A DNA stretch of 64,000 nt from Gelatiniphilus marinus. GTDB lineage: Bacteria; Bacteroidota; Bacteroidia; Flavobacteriales; Flavobacteriaceae. The stretch is taken from the NCBI RefSeq assembly GCF_042678305.1, contig NZ_JBHUDT010000007.1, one strand, 5' to 3'. The position numbers were made by a program, and so were the translations under genes. The notes beneath the pieces are model-generated. The model saw nothing but the letters and a program-made list of their open reading frames with translations, was not told the DNA's origin and did not search any database. Below, piece after piece: positions 53,624 through 61,912 of this stretch (within the stretch, counting starts at the first letter, position 1; each line of letters begins with the position of its first letter).

Positions 53624-54894
53624 ACCAAATAATCCGTATCAAAAACCATATTTGGCCTGTGCTCTAAAAGTGTTTCAAAACCTATAATGTCTTTTAAATC
53701 CTTTTTGGGTTTGTGTATTTTAAACGAAACAATAAACGCAATTACAGATATAACCATACCCAACATAAAAATGGTATAGGTGGTTCTTAAAATCCTGTAC
53801 TTTCGGTCCAGTACTTTTCCTAGAAAATAAAGGTCTTTTGTTAGCGAGCTGTAAACATACTCTTTATCTTTTAGCAATTCGGTTATGGCCCATTGGTACT
53901 CTTCTAATTTCATTTTATGAAAATTACCAAAAAACGTTAGATTTACTCGTTTTTGCTCAACATCTTCTTTGGTAAACTCGCCACTGGTTACATTGGGCCT
54001 GGTGGCGATTATGGACAATATCATTGAGATAACACTCGATACAACAAAAATCAGGGTAGGGTATATAAGATAGCTATTTGATGGACTGTCTAATTTTGAA
54101 ATTAAATTGGAGAGCACCAAAGAAATTATTATGGCGTTAACAGATAGCAAAATGTTGGCCTTGGTATCGGCAATATCACTTAATTTAATATGGTTTCTCA
54201 ATGCCACCCTATAGAACGTTTGAATGCCTCGTTCAGGGCTTTCGCTTTTATATTGTGCTTTGTATTTAGCTTTTAAGTCTTCGGTATTAAGCTTTCTTTT
54301 TCTTTTCTTTTTGGTTTTTATAAGTTTGGCAAGGTTTTTTTCCTTTCTGGCTTGCCAGTTTTTTAGTGCGTAATCGGTAAAAAACTCATGTTTTTTTGTG
54401 AGCACTTTTATGTTTTCGCTTACCCATTCGCTTGGAGTGTAAGTTGCTATGCCTTGTATTTCGAGTTCTTTTCTTAAAAACTCGCTCGCTTCGTTAAAAT
54501 ATTTTTTGCCAAAATGCGACGAGTCTGCATCTCTAATTATTTTACCAAGTTTGGTTTTAGGCGCATCTGTGATTTTTGTGGCCATAATGCACTCGGTAAC
54601 CCCTTTAATGGTGGTCGTGTTGGCACCTTGCTCTTTTAAAAAAGCAGAGGCTATTTTAACACTTTCTTCCTCGTGCCCTGTTCTGGTTTTGGTGTATCCG
54701 GTATCATGCAATAAAGCCGCTAATTCTAGTATTTCGGCATCTTTTTTAGTAACGTTGGTATTTTCAATAATCTCTCTGGTGCTTCGTAAAACACGATTGG
54801 TATGGGTGTAATTATGATAGATAAAAGACTGGTCCAACTCGTTTTTAAATAAGTTAAACACAAAGTCTTCAGTATTTTTAATCAATTCAGACAT
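53620..54894 (-). CDS. HD-domain phosphohydrolase-like protein fused to a Pycsar-effector-type (DUF5706) membrane domain
   Basis: Residues about 1-190 form an HD domain with His31 (YTHTNRV), His63-Asp64 (LLHDTG), His74 (GHEEES) and Asp122 (RDADSSHFG), the metal-site set of active HD phosphohydrolases. After a very basic linker (KTKKKRKRK) comes IADTKANILLSVNAIIISL, the hallmark of the DUF5706 domain found in Pycsar antiphage membrane effectors. Membrane segments are near 247-267, 275-297 and 372-393. I start at the ATG at 54894 (424 residues) because the upstream extension has no typical features. No Pycsar cyclase is adjacent. It may act in nucleotide signalling rather than classical defence. 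Confidence 0.82.
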   Translation of the reverse strand: MSELIKNTEDFVFNLFKNELDQSFIYHNYTHTNRVLRSTREIIENTNVTKKDAEILELAALLHDTGYTKTRTGHEEESVKIASAFLKEQGANTTTIKGVTECIMATKITDAPKTKLGKIIRDADSSHFGKKYFNEASEFLRKELEIQGIATYTPSEWVSENIKVLTKKHEFFTDYALKNWQARKEKNLAKLIKTKKKRKRKLNTEDLKAKYKAQYKSESPERGIQTFYRVALRNHIKLSDIADTKANILLSVNAIIISLVLSNLISKLDSPSNSYLIYPTLIFVVSSVISMILSIIATRPNVTSGEFTKEDVEQKRVNLTFFGNFHKMKLEEYQWAITELLKDKEYVYSSLTKDLYFLGKVLDRKYRILRTTYTIFMLGMVISVIAFIVSFKIHKPKKDLKDIIGFETLLEHRPNMVFDTDYLV

Positions 54895-55055
54895 AGCTCG
54901 GTTTTTAATAAAAACCAAAGTACTAAAAAAATAATTAAACAAGATATGTACGGTTTTTTTTTAGATGTAATTTAATGCCAAAAAAAACGACTATATTTAG
55001 ATTGAAAAGCACTTTGTGTTAATTAAAATAAATTAAAAAAACAAAAGGAAATCTT

Positions 55056-55505
55056 ATGGTGATAACTTGGAAAGACGTTATTAACTTTTCGGTAAACGGA
55101 AACCCAACTCCAGATACGCGTGTTGAAAAAACAGACACAGAATGGCAAGCGCAATTAACCCCAGAGCAATTTAGGATTACAAGACAAAAAGGCACCGAGC
55201 GCCCGCACAGCGGAGCACTTTGTAGTACACACGATGCTGGCAAGTACAACTGTGTGTGCTGCAATACGCCTTTGTTCGATTCTACAATTAAGTTTAATTC
55301 GGGCACGGGTTGGCCCAGTTTTACACAACCTATTAAAGAAAACGCTATTAAGTACGAAAAAGATACGGCTTTTGGTATGCTGCGCGTCGAGGTGATGTGC
55401 AATACGTGCGACGCCCATTTAGGGCACGTTTTTCCTGATGGTCCAGAACCAAGCGGGTTGCGCTACTGTATCAATTCAGAGTCGATGCAATTAGAAAAAG
55501 AATAG
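55056..55505 (+). CDS. msrB: Peptide methionine-R-sulfoxide reductase
   Basis: This 149-residue cytoplasmic enzyme reduces the R form of methionine sulfoxide. It has the zinc cysteines in CVCC and CNTCDAHLGH, the GTGWPSF core and the catalytic Cys in RYCINS near the C-terminus. AAAGGA a few bases before the ATG is a clear ribosome-binding site. It is followed by an MsrA and a divergent MsrA paralogue, making a complete repair set for both stereoisomers. Confidence 0.95.
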   Translation: MVITWKDVINFSVNGNPTPDTRVEKTDTEWQAQLTPEQFRITRQKGTERPHSGALCSTHDAGKYNCVCCNTPLFDSTIKFNSGTGWPSFTQPIKENAIKYEKDTAFGMLRVEVMCNTCDAHLGHVFPDGPEPSGLRYCINSESMQLEKE

Positions 55506-55588
55506 AAAACGAAGTTTAATTACATGTTTTTTTATTTTAAAAAAGATAGCTTTCAGTTCATTAAAAATAAAAAGAAGAAAAATTATAA

Positions 55589-56128
55589 ATGAATAATAAA
55601 AATATACAATTAGCAACGGTTGGCGGCGGCTGCTTTTGGTGTACCGAAGCCGTTTTTCAAGAAATAAAAGGTGTGGAAAACGTGGTGTCTGGTTACTCCG
55701 GCGGTAAGGTTCCGGGGCATCCAACCTATCGCGAGATTTGTTCGGGTTTAACGGGGCATGCCGAAGTGGTGCAAATTACCTTTGATGCCAATATAATCTC
55801 CTATAAAGATATATTGGTCATTTTTATGACCACGCACGATCCCACAACTTTAAACAGGCAGGGCGCCGATAGAGGCACGCAATATCGCTCTGTGATTTTT
55901 TATCATAATGAACAACAAAAAGGAGTTGCCAAAACGGTTGTTAAAGAAGTAGCCGTGTATTACGAAAACCCCATAGTTACTGAAGTTTCAGCCTTAGATA
56001 TGTTTTATGAAGCCGAGGCAGCACATCAAAATTACTATCAAAATAACAAAACACAAGGCTATTGTAGTTTTGTTATTTCTCCAAAATTGGCTAAACTAAA
56101 AAAGCAACATGCCAATAAATTAAAATAG
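55589..56128 (+). CDS. msrA: Peptide methionine-S-sulfoxide reductase
   Basis: This 179-residue enzyme has the catalytic GGCFWCTEAVF motif (nucleophile Cys15), GYSGG, TGHAEVVQI and DPTTLNRQGADRGTQYRS, all standard for MsrA. There is no signal peptide, so it acts in the cytoplasm. It is the canonical copy; a degenerate relative follows 53 bases downstream. Thioredoxin would normally regenerate it. Confidence 0.95.
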   Translation: MNNKNIQLATVGGGCFWCTEAVFQEIKGVENVVSGYSGGKVPGHPTYREICSGLTGHAEVVQITFDANIISYKDILVIFMTTHDPTTLNRQGADRGTQYRSVIFYHNEQQKGVAKTVVKEVAVYYENPIVTEVSALDMFYEAEAAHQNYYQNNKTQGYCSFVISPKLAKLKKQHANKLK

Positions 56129-56181
56129 AAAAACAGTATAGCTCGCTTGCACATAAATTTATTATATAATAACCCAAATAA

Positions 56182-56730
56182 ATGGATAGAAAAACTACAA
56201 TAGGGTTTGGTGGTGGTTGCCATTGGTGTACCGAAGCCGTGTTTCAATCTTTAAAGGGTGTTTATAAAGTAGAACAGGGCTATATCGCATCATTTGATGA
56301 AAATGATGCGTTTTCAGAGGCGGTTATTGTGCATTACAATCCAAATGAAATCCCGTTAAAAGTTTTGATTGAAATTCATTTACATACGCATATGAGCGCA
56401 TCAAATCACAGTATGCGTTACAAATATCGGTCGGCAGTTTATACCTTTGCTAAATCGCAAGAAAAAGAATCAAACCATATTATTGAACGTTTACAGAAGC
56501 ATTTCAATGGAAAATTGATAACAGCGGTTTTGCCATTTTCAAGGTTTAAAGCATCGCGGGAGGCCATTCAAAATTATTATCATAAAAACCCAAACAAACC
56601 TTTTTGCGAAACCTTTATCAATCCTAAGCTAAAGTTGTTATTAAAGCAGTTTTCAGCATATACCAACCCAAGTAAACTAAATCATTTAATTAAAAATGAA
56701 CAAAAACAAATTAATGAAGTTTCCATATAA
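56182..56730 (+). CDS. Divergent MsrA paralogue
   Basis: This 182-residue protein keeps the MsrA start (GGCHWCTEAVF, nucleophile position Cys13) but has lost GYSGG, the TGHAEVV block and the DPT-NRQG-D-G-QYRS block. In place of the last it reads HMSASNHSMRYKYRSAVY. It keeps overall MsrA length and the NYYHKNP ending. It could have altered substrate range or reduced activity. Its end overlaps the start of the next gene by 35 bases, suggesting coupled expression. Confidence 0.8.
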   Translation: MDRKTTIGFGGGCHWCTEAVFQSLKGVYKVEQGYIASFDENDAFSEAVIVHYNPNEIPLKVLIEIHLHTHMSASNHSMRYKYRSAVYTFAKSQEKESNHIIERLQKHFNGKLITAVLPFSRFKASREAIQNYYHKNPNKPFCETFINPKLKLLLKQFSAYTNPSKLNHLIKNEQKQINEVSI

Positions 56731-59700
56731 AGTAATTACCAACTTAATACTCGTGTTATTTTTTAGCGCATGTGCAACTCACAAAGCACAATATGCTAAT
56801 GGAGAGGTTAATAAAAATCAATTACCCAATAAAGAAATTGACAAAACCTTTTATCTAATAGGAGATGCGGGTTGGGCACCTCAAGGAGAACTTTCAAAAG
56901 GGTTAAAAGCTTTTAAAAGCCACATTTCAAATAAGGTTACCAAAGGAGATTATGCACTTTTTCTAGGAGATAATATTTATCCTTCAGGTCTGCCTTCAAA
57001 AAATCATAAAGGACGAACAAAGGCTGAAAATGCTTTAAACGCCCAAATAGAGGCTGTCAAGGATTTTAAAGGAGAAGTGGTTTTTATTCCCGGAAACCAT
57101 GATTGGTATTCCAATGGATTAAAAGGATTGAAGCGTCAAGAAAAATATATTGAAGAGGCCTTGGGAAAAGACACGTTTTTACCAGAAAACGGCTGCCCGC
57201 TTGAAAGCATAGACGTTAGCGAAACCATCCAGTTAATAATTATTGATACCCAATGGTATCTGGAAAACTGGAACCACAACCCCACAATTAATGATGAATG
57301 CGAAATAAAAACCAGAGCGCGATTTTTTGAAGAAGTTCAGGGCGAATTAAAAAAAGCACAAAACAAAACGGTTGTATTTGCTATGCACCATCCCATGTAC
57401 ACCAACGGTATTCATGGTGGGCACTACGCTGCATCAAAGCATATTTATCCAACTCAAAAAAAAATTCCTCTTCCCTTTATTTCATCCTTATTGGCGCAGG
57501 TAAGAACACAAGGTGGCGTGTCTATTCAAGACCGCTATAACGAGCGCTACCACAAACTTATGAGCAGATTGGAGACCATGACCTTAGATGCAGATAATGT
57601 TGTTTTTGTATCGGGGCACGAGCATACCATGCAATACATTGAAAACGAATCGATAAAACAGATTGTTTCCGGTTCTGGCTCAAAAGAGTCGGCGGCAGCT
57701 TTGGGTAAAAACGGTTTGTTTTCTTATGGGAAACAAGGTTTTGCCGAATTTGTGGTTTTTAAAGACGGAAGCAGTTGGGTTAGGATTTACGGCGAAGAAA
57801 ACGGACAGGCAAAATTACTGTTTCAAAAGGAAGCGATAAAAGCTAAACAAGGTTTTGATGCTTCCAGCCTTCCAGAAAGCTTTCCGCAAGAAGTTGAGGT
57901 GTCTATTTACTCCAAAGAAGAAACCGAAAAAAGCGGTTTTTTTGAATCGGTTTGGGGCAACCATTACAGAGATATATACAGCACAAAAATAAAAGCCAAA
58001 GTAGCCACCATAGATACGCTTTATGGCGGATTGCAAGTGGTTAGAAAAGGTGGTGGCAACCAAACACGCTCACTGCGATTAAAAACAAAAGATGGAAGAG
58101 AGCTTAACATGAGAGCACTCCGTAAAAGTGCAACACAATATTTACAAAAAGTGCTTTTTAAAGATACATATATTCAAGATGAATTTGAAAAAACCGAAGT
58201 TGAAGGCCTTATTTTAGATTTTTACACAGCGGCACATCCGTATGCATTTGCTGTGGTTCCAGACCTTTCTCATGCCGCCAAGATTTACCATCCCAATCCA
58301 AAATTATTTTTTATACCAAAACACAAAGCATTGGGTAATTACAATAATGAATACGGAGGTGAATTATACTTGATTGAAGAACGTCCCGAAGAAAATTATT
58401 CGGGTAAAAGAAATTTTGGGTATGCCGATGACATTGAAAGCACACACGATATTATTGAAAAAGTGCGTAAAGACGAAAAATATAAAATAGACGAAAACGC
58501 CTTTGTAAGAGCACGCCTTTTCGATATGCTTATAGGCGATTGGGACAGGCACCAAGACCAATGGCGTTGGGCACAGTTTGATATGGAAAACGGCGACAAA
58601 TATTACAGGCCAATTCCTAGAGATAGAGACCAAGTGTTTTCTAATTTTGATGGTGCTTTGCTGGATGTGATGAAATTTATTTCGGGTTCAACCAAACAAC
58701 TTCAGGTTTATGATGAAGAGTTAAAAGATATTGGATGGATGAATAGTGCCGGCATAAAATTGGACCGTGTGCTTATTCAAAAAGCCGATAAAGCAAAGTG
58801 GCTAGAGCAAGCTAAATTTTTACAAGAACAAATTACCGATGAGGTTATTGAGGTGGCTTTTTCAAAAGTGCCGGAAAGGGTCCAAGATGAGACCCTTAAA
58901 GAAATTAAACAAAAACTAAAAGGAAGACGAGCCAACCTACAAGATATAGCCACACGCTATTACAATCATTTAAACGCGCTGGTTATTTTAACAGGAACCG
59001 ATAAGGACGATTATATTGAAGTTACGCGTGCAGCAAACAACCAAACCCACGTTAAAATTTCGCGAATTAAAGATGGTAAAAAAGCAGACCTTTTGCTCGA
59101 TAAAACCTTTGATAAAGCCCTAACCAAAGAAATCTGGATTTATGGGCTTGATGATAATGATGTTTTTGAAGTTACGGGAAAAGCCAGCAACCTTATATTT
59201 ACAAGATTGATTGGCGGCCAAGGAAACGATACGTACATTATTAAAAACGGCAAGCGTATTAAGGTTTACGACCATAAATCAAAGCCCAATACGGTAAAAG
59301 AAAATAAAGGTGCTACAATTAAATTTACAGATGTTTACAATTTGAATCTCTTTAACTTCAATAAAAAAATAGTAAAAGCATCTACCCTAGCACCAAGTTT
59401 AGGCTATAATCCAGACGACGGATTTCAATTGGGAGCGTCTTTTGTAAAAACGGTAAAAGGTTTTCAGCGCAATCCGTTTTCGCAGCAGCATCGTTTTAAA
59501 GGTGGCTATTTTTTTGCCACCAAAGGATTCGCACTGCAATACAATGGCGAATTTGCAAATATTTTTCAGGATTGGAATTTACATGTGGCAGGTAAGTTTA
59601 CAACTAAAAATTTTACAAATAACTTTTTTGGCTACGGAAACGAAACTACAAATAACAACAGCGATTTAGATTTTAACAGGGTTAAAACCAGTATTATAGG

Positions 59701-60415
59701 GGCTAAAATAGGGGTGCTTAAAAAAGGGAGTTTTGGTAGTGATTATGGTTTTAGAACCCTTTTTGAAGCGATTGAAATTGACGAAACACCAAATCGTTTC
59801 ATCTCTAATTTTGCTCCAATTATAAATACCGATTTTTATAAAAGACGTTTTTTTGGAGGTTTAGAGGCAGAGTACAAATATAAAAGTTTTGATAATGCCA
59901 TAAACCCCACCCGAGGCATGAGCTTTTTGTTAAACATTGGCGGAAAAACAGAATTTAAAGAAACCAAAAATACCTATGGATATATAAATTCCAATCTTGG
60001 GTTTTATAATGCCCTTTCAACAAACAGGAAATTGGTGCTTAAAACCGATGTGAGAGCCCAAATTAGAATTGGCGACGATTTGGTCTTTTACCAAGCTTCA
60101 AACATAGGTGGTGGTAATGGGTTAAGAGGCTTTAGGACCGAACGCTTTACGGGTAACAACTCTTTGGTTGGTAATGCCGATTTAAGGTATAGTTTCCCTT
60201 CTTTTAAAACCAGTGTTTTGCCTTTGCAAATAGGTGTTTTTGGTGGTGCCGATGTGGGTAGGGTGTGGTTAAAAAACGAAGACTCTGATAAATGGCACAA
60301 CGATTACGGTGGCGGATTTTGGATAACAGCAGCTGAAAGCTTATCGGGAACGTTTAACTTTTTTAATAGTAGCGAAGGGTTTAGGTTTTCGTTCGGGTTT
60401 GGTTTAAATTTTTAA
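56696..60415 (+). CDS. Lipoprotein fusion: calcineurin-like phosphatase, kinase-like middle domain, Omp85-type barrel
   Basis: The 1239-residue protein starts with a lipobox (FFSAC, Cys near residue 26). Residues about 50-370 are a metallophosphoesterase with GDAGW (56-60), GDNIYPSG (91-98), GNHDW (133-137), HHPMYTNGIHGGH (231-243) and SGHEHT (306-311). Residues about 440-690 look kinase-like: a Lys in MRALRKSATQ, then GDWDRHQDQW (614-623) and PRDRDQVF (641-648), like the catalytic and metal loops of HipA/CotH/PI-kinase-type folds. From about 870 to the end is a surface-antigen (BamA/TamA) beta-barrel ending in GFGLNF. It should span the outer membrane. Substrates are unknown. Confidence 0.82.
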   Translation: MNKNKLMKFPYKVITNLILVLFFSACATHKAQYANGEVNKNQLPNKEIDKTFYLIGDAGWAPQGELSKGLKAFKSHISNKVTKGDYALFLGDNIYPSGLPSKNHKGRTKAENALNAQIEAVKDFKGEVVFIPGNHDWYSNGLKGLKRQEKYIEEALGKDTFLPENGCPLESIDVSETIQLIIIDTQWYLENWNHNPTINDECEIKTRARFFEEVQGELKKAQNKTVVFAMHHPMYTNGIHGGHYAASKHIYPTQKKIPLPFISSLLAQVRTQGGVSIQDRYNERYHKLMSRLETMTLDADNVVFVSGHEHTMQYIENESIKQIVSGSGSKESAAALGKNGLFSYGKQGFAEFVVFKDGSSWVRIYGEENGQAKLLFQKEAIKAKQGFDASSLPESFPQEVEVSIYSKEETEKSGFFESVWGNHYRDIYSTKIKAKVATIDTLYGGLQVVRKGGGNQTRSLRLKTKDGRELNMRALRKSATQYLQKVLFKDTYIQDEFEKTEVEGLILDFYTAAHPYAFAVVPDLSHAAKIYHPNPKLFFIPKHKALGNYNNEYGGELYLIEERPEENYSGKRNFGYADDIESTHDIIEKVRKDEKYKIDENAFVRARLFDMLIGDWDRHQDQWRWAQFDMENGDKYYRPIPRDRDQVFSNFDGALLDVMKFISGSTKQLQVYDEELKDIGWMNSAGIKLDRVLIQKADKAKWLEQAKFLQEQITDEVIEVAFSKVPERVQDETLKEIKQKLKGRRANLQDIATRYYNHLNALVILTGTDKDDYIEVTRAANNQTHVKISRIKDGKKADLLLDKTFDKALTKEIWIYGLDDNDVFEVTGKASNLIFTRLIGGQGNDTYIIKNGKRIKVYDHKSKPNTVKENKGATIKFTDVYNLNLFNFNKKIVKASTLAPSLGYNPDDGFQLGASFVKTVKGFQRNPFSQQHRFKGGYFFATKGFALQYNGEFANIFQDWNLHVAGKFTTKNFTNNFFGYGNETTNNNSDLDFNRVKTSIIGAKIGVLKKGSFGSDYGFRTLFEAIEIDETPNRFISNFAPIINTDFYKRRFFGGLEAEYKYKSFDNAINPTRGMSFLLNIGGKTEFKETKNTYGYINSNLGFYNALSTNRKLVLKTDVRAQIRIGDDLVFYQASNIGGGNGLRGFRTERFTGNNSLVGNADLRYSFPSFKTSVLPLQIGVFGGADVGRVWLKNEDSDKWHNDYGGGFWITAAESLSGTFNFFNSSEGFRFSFGFGLNF

Positions 60416-61227
60416 TTTAACCGAAAAACATAAATATTGCCACCTTCTATCCCAGTTCGTTCATCGTTGATCAAAACCGATTTAGAATCGATAAAACAAA
60501 CACCTTCTTTTTGGGAGTCGTGTTTAAATTCTAACAATTCTAACTTGCCATTAAAAAAATTATCCGAAGTAAAATTGGTTAATTTCCAAAGCTTATCATG
60601 GTTTAACAATACTACTGTTTTGCCATCGGCACTTATATCTGCTCCTGTAATTTTGGTTTGTTTTCCTTTAAGTTTAAATTCAGTAATAAAGGTGGCTACA
60701 TGAGTGCCGATTTTGTTGGGCACCTTGATTAAAATCCCTTTTTTATCAGTTTTGCTAAACATGTAAAAATAGTTGTTGTGCAGAAAAAAAGCTTCAAAAT
60801 CTTCAGACTTTAATTGGTTTGGTAATTTAAAATGGATAGCTTCTGCGGTACTTTCCTTGGTTGTTTTTTTAGAATTCGAAACTTTATAAATAGTAAAAAT
60901 CTCTCTTTTTTTCCTGTTGTTGCCAAAGTCCCCAATATAAATATTACCCTGTTTATCTGCTGTTAAATCTTCCCAATCTTTGTTTTTTGCATTTGTTATG
61001 GTAATGCTTCTGTCAATATTGCCTTCGTTGTTTAATCGGTAAAGCGTGTTTGGGTTTCCGGCATCTTCAATAGTCCATAAAACATTTTCGCCTTTAATCA
61101 ATTCTAAGGCAGAGGCTTCTTGCAATTGGCTATCTATATTGGCAACAACTTCTAAATTTCCCGTACCGCACGAGTAAAACAAAAAGCTTAAAATTATAAG
61201 TTTTATATAGAAAGATGTGGTTGTCAT
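60412..61227 (-). CDS. Propeller-like lipoprotein (SdiA-regulated/SMP-30 type)
   Basis: This 271-residue protein has a lipobox (LFYSC, Cys near residue 20) and a repeating strand pattern suited to a beta-propeller (LWTIEDAGNPNTLYRLNNEG, DWEDLTADKQGNIYIGDFGNN, KEGVCFIDSKSVLINDERTG). The EDLT and KEGV segments are typical of SdiA-regulated and YjiK-like families. It would sit in the envelope and may bind or hydrolyse a small ligand. It converges on the Omp85 fusion gene with a four-base overlap of the coding ends. Confidence 0.72.
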   Translation of the reverse strand: MTTTSFYIKLIILSFLFYSCGTGNLEVVANIDSQLQEASALELIKGENVLWTIEDAGNPNTLYRLNNEGNIDRSITITNAKNKDWEDLTADKQGNIYIGDFGNNRKKREIFTIYKVSNSKKTTKESTAEAIHFKLPNQLKSEDFEAFFLHNNYFYMFSKTDKKGILIKVPNKIGTHVATFITEFKLKGKQTKITGADISADGKTVVLLNHDKLWKLTNFTSDNFFNGKLELLEFKHDSQKEGVCFIDSKSVLINDERTGIEGGNIYVFRLN

Positions 61228-61239
61228 TTGGTTGTTTTT

Positions 61240-61842
61240 TTATTCTTTTAAAGGTTTTAGTTTAATGTATCTATATTTTATTTGTCCAATATGCTTGTAC
61301 CTGTCTTTGCCATATTTTAAGGCATTCCAAAAGGTTTCTTTTTGAATATCTTGATTTTTATATTGCTCCAATACCGCTTCAGAAATCATTAAATATTCGT
61401 TACTTTCAATACTGTTTTTAAGTAATTTATGAGCAATTATAATATCTTCGCCAATTAGTTTTATGTTATTCCCCACTTGTGTTTTACCAATGTTTTTACC
61501 AAAATGCAGAATAATTTTCAAGCCCAATATTTTTGGAATAAATTGACTTTCTAGTTTATGGCTGTTTTGGGCCATAAGCACTTCTATTTGCTTGTAAAAA
61601 TCGGTATAAAAAAGTGTGCATTGTTCAACAAGCAATTTAAAAGAGGGCAAATTACCTGTTTTGTAAAACAATATGGCATCGCCTTCAATTTCAGATACTT
61701 TAAAACCAATTTCGTTCGAGTAGATAATGTTGTTAAGCAACGCAGGGATTATTTTACTGCTCAACTTAAAATCCACTTTGCTCATAAACTGCGTAAAACC
61801 ACTAATATCGGGAATACAAATAAGCATAGGTTCTTTTTCCAT
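61240..61842 (-). CDS. DUF2652 protein with nucleotidyl-cyclase-like fold
   Basis: I start at the ATG at 61842, giving 200 residues; an upstream ATG at 61875 would place a promoter box inside the gene. IPDISGFTQF (Asp12) and EIEGDAILFY (Asp55) match the two metal-binding Asp positions of class III cyclases, and LKIILHFGK resembles the IGIHTG strand. The late N-xxx-R transition-state pair is not clear (GEDIIIAHKLLKN). So it may be a catalytically weak or novel cyclase, or a binding protein. It is 12 bases upstream of the propeller lipoprotein gene and likely co-transcribed. Confidence 0.75.
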   Translation of the reverse strand: MEKEPMLICIPDISGFTQFMSKVDFKLSSKIIPALLNNIIYSNEIGFKVSEIEGDAILFYKTGNLPSFKLLVEQCTLFYTDFYKQIEVLMAQNSHKLESQFIPKILGLKIILHFGKNIGKTQVGNNIKLIGEDIIIAHKLLKNSIESNEYLMISEAVLEQYKNQDIQKETFWNALKYGKDRYKHIGQIKYRYIKLKPLKE

Positions 61843-61847
61843 TGCAT

Positions 61848-61855
61848 CAAAGTTA
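61848..61855 (-). promoter_or_regulatory. Possible -7 box (TAACTTTG) for a leaderless transcript
   Basis: On the - strand a TAnnTTTG box ends five bases before the ATG of the DUF2652 gene, so transcription would begin at or next to the start codon. No -33 TTG is visible. Confidence 0.4.
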
Positions 61856-61912
61856 GCTAAATATAAAAAAAACACGATTTAGAGTTTATAATAATATTAA
61901 TTTAGCGTTTGT

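Noticed and set aside
53620..54894. Complete Pycsar antiphage system
   Set aside because: No pyrimidine cyclase gene is adjacent, and the HD fusion differs from classical PycTM effectors; only a domain-level resemblance is claimed.
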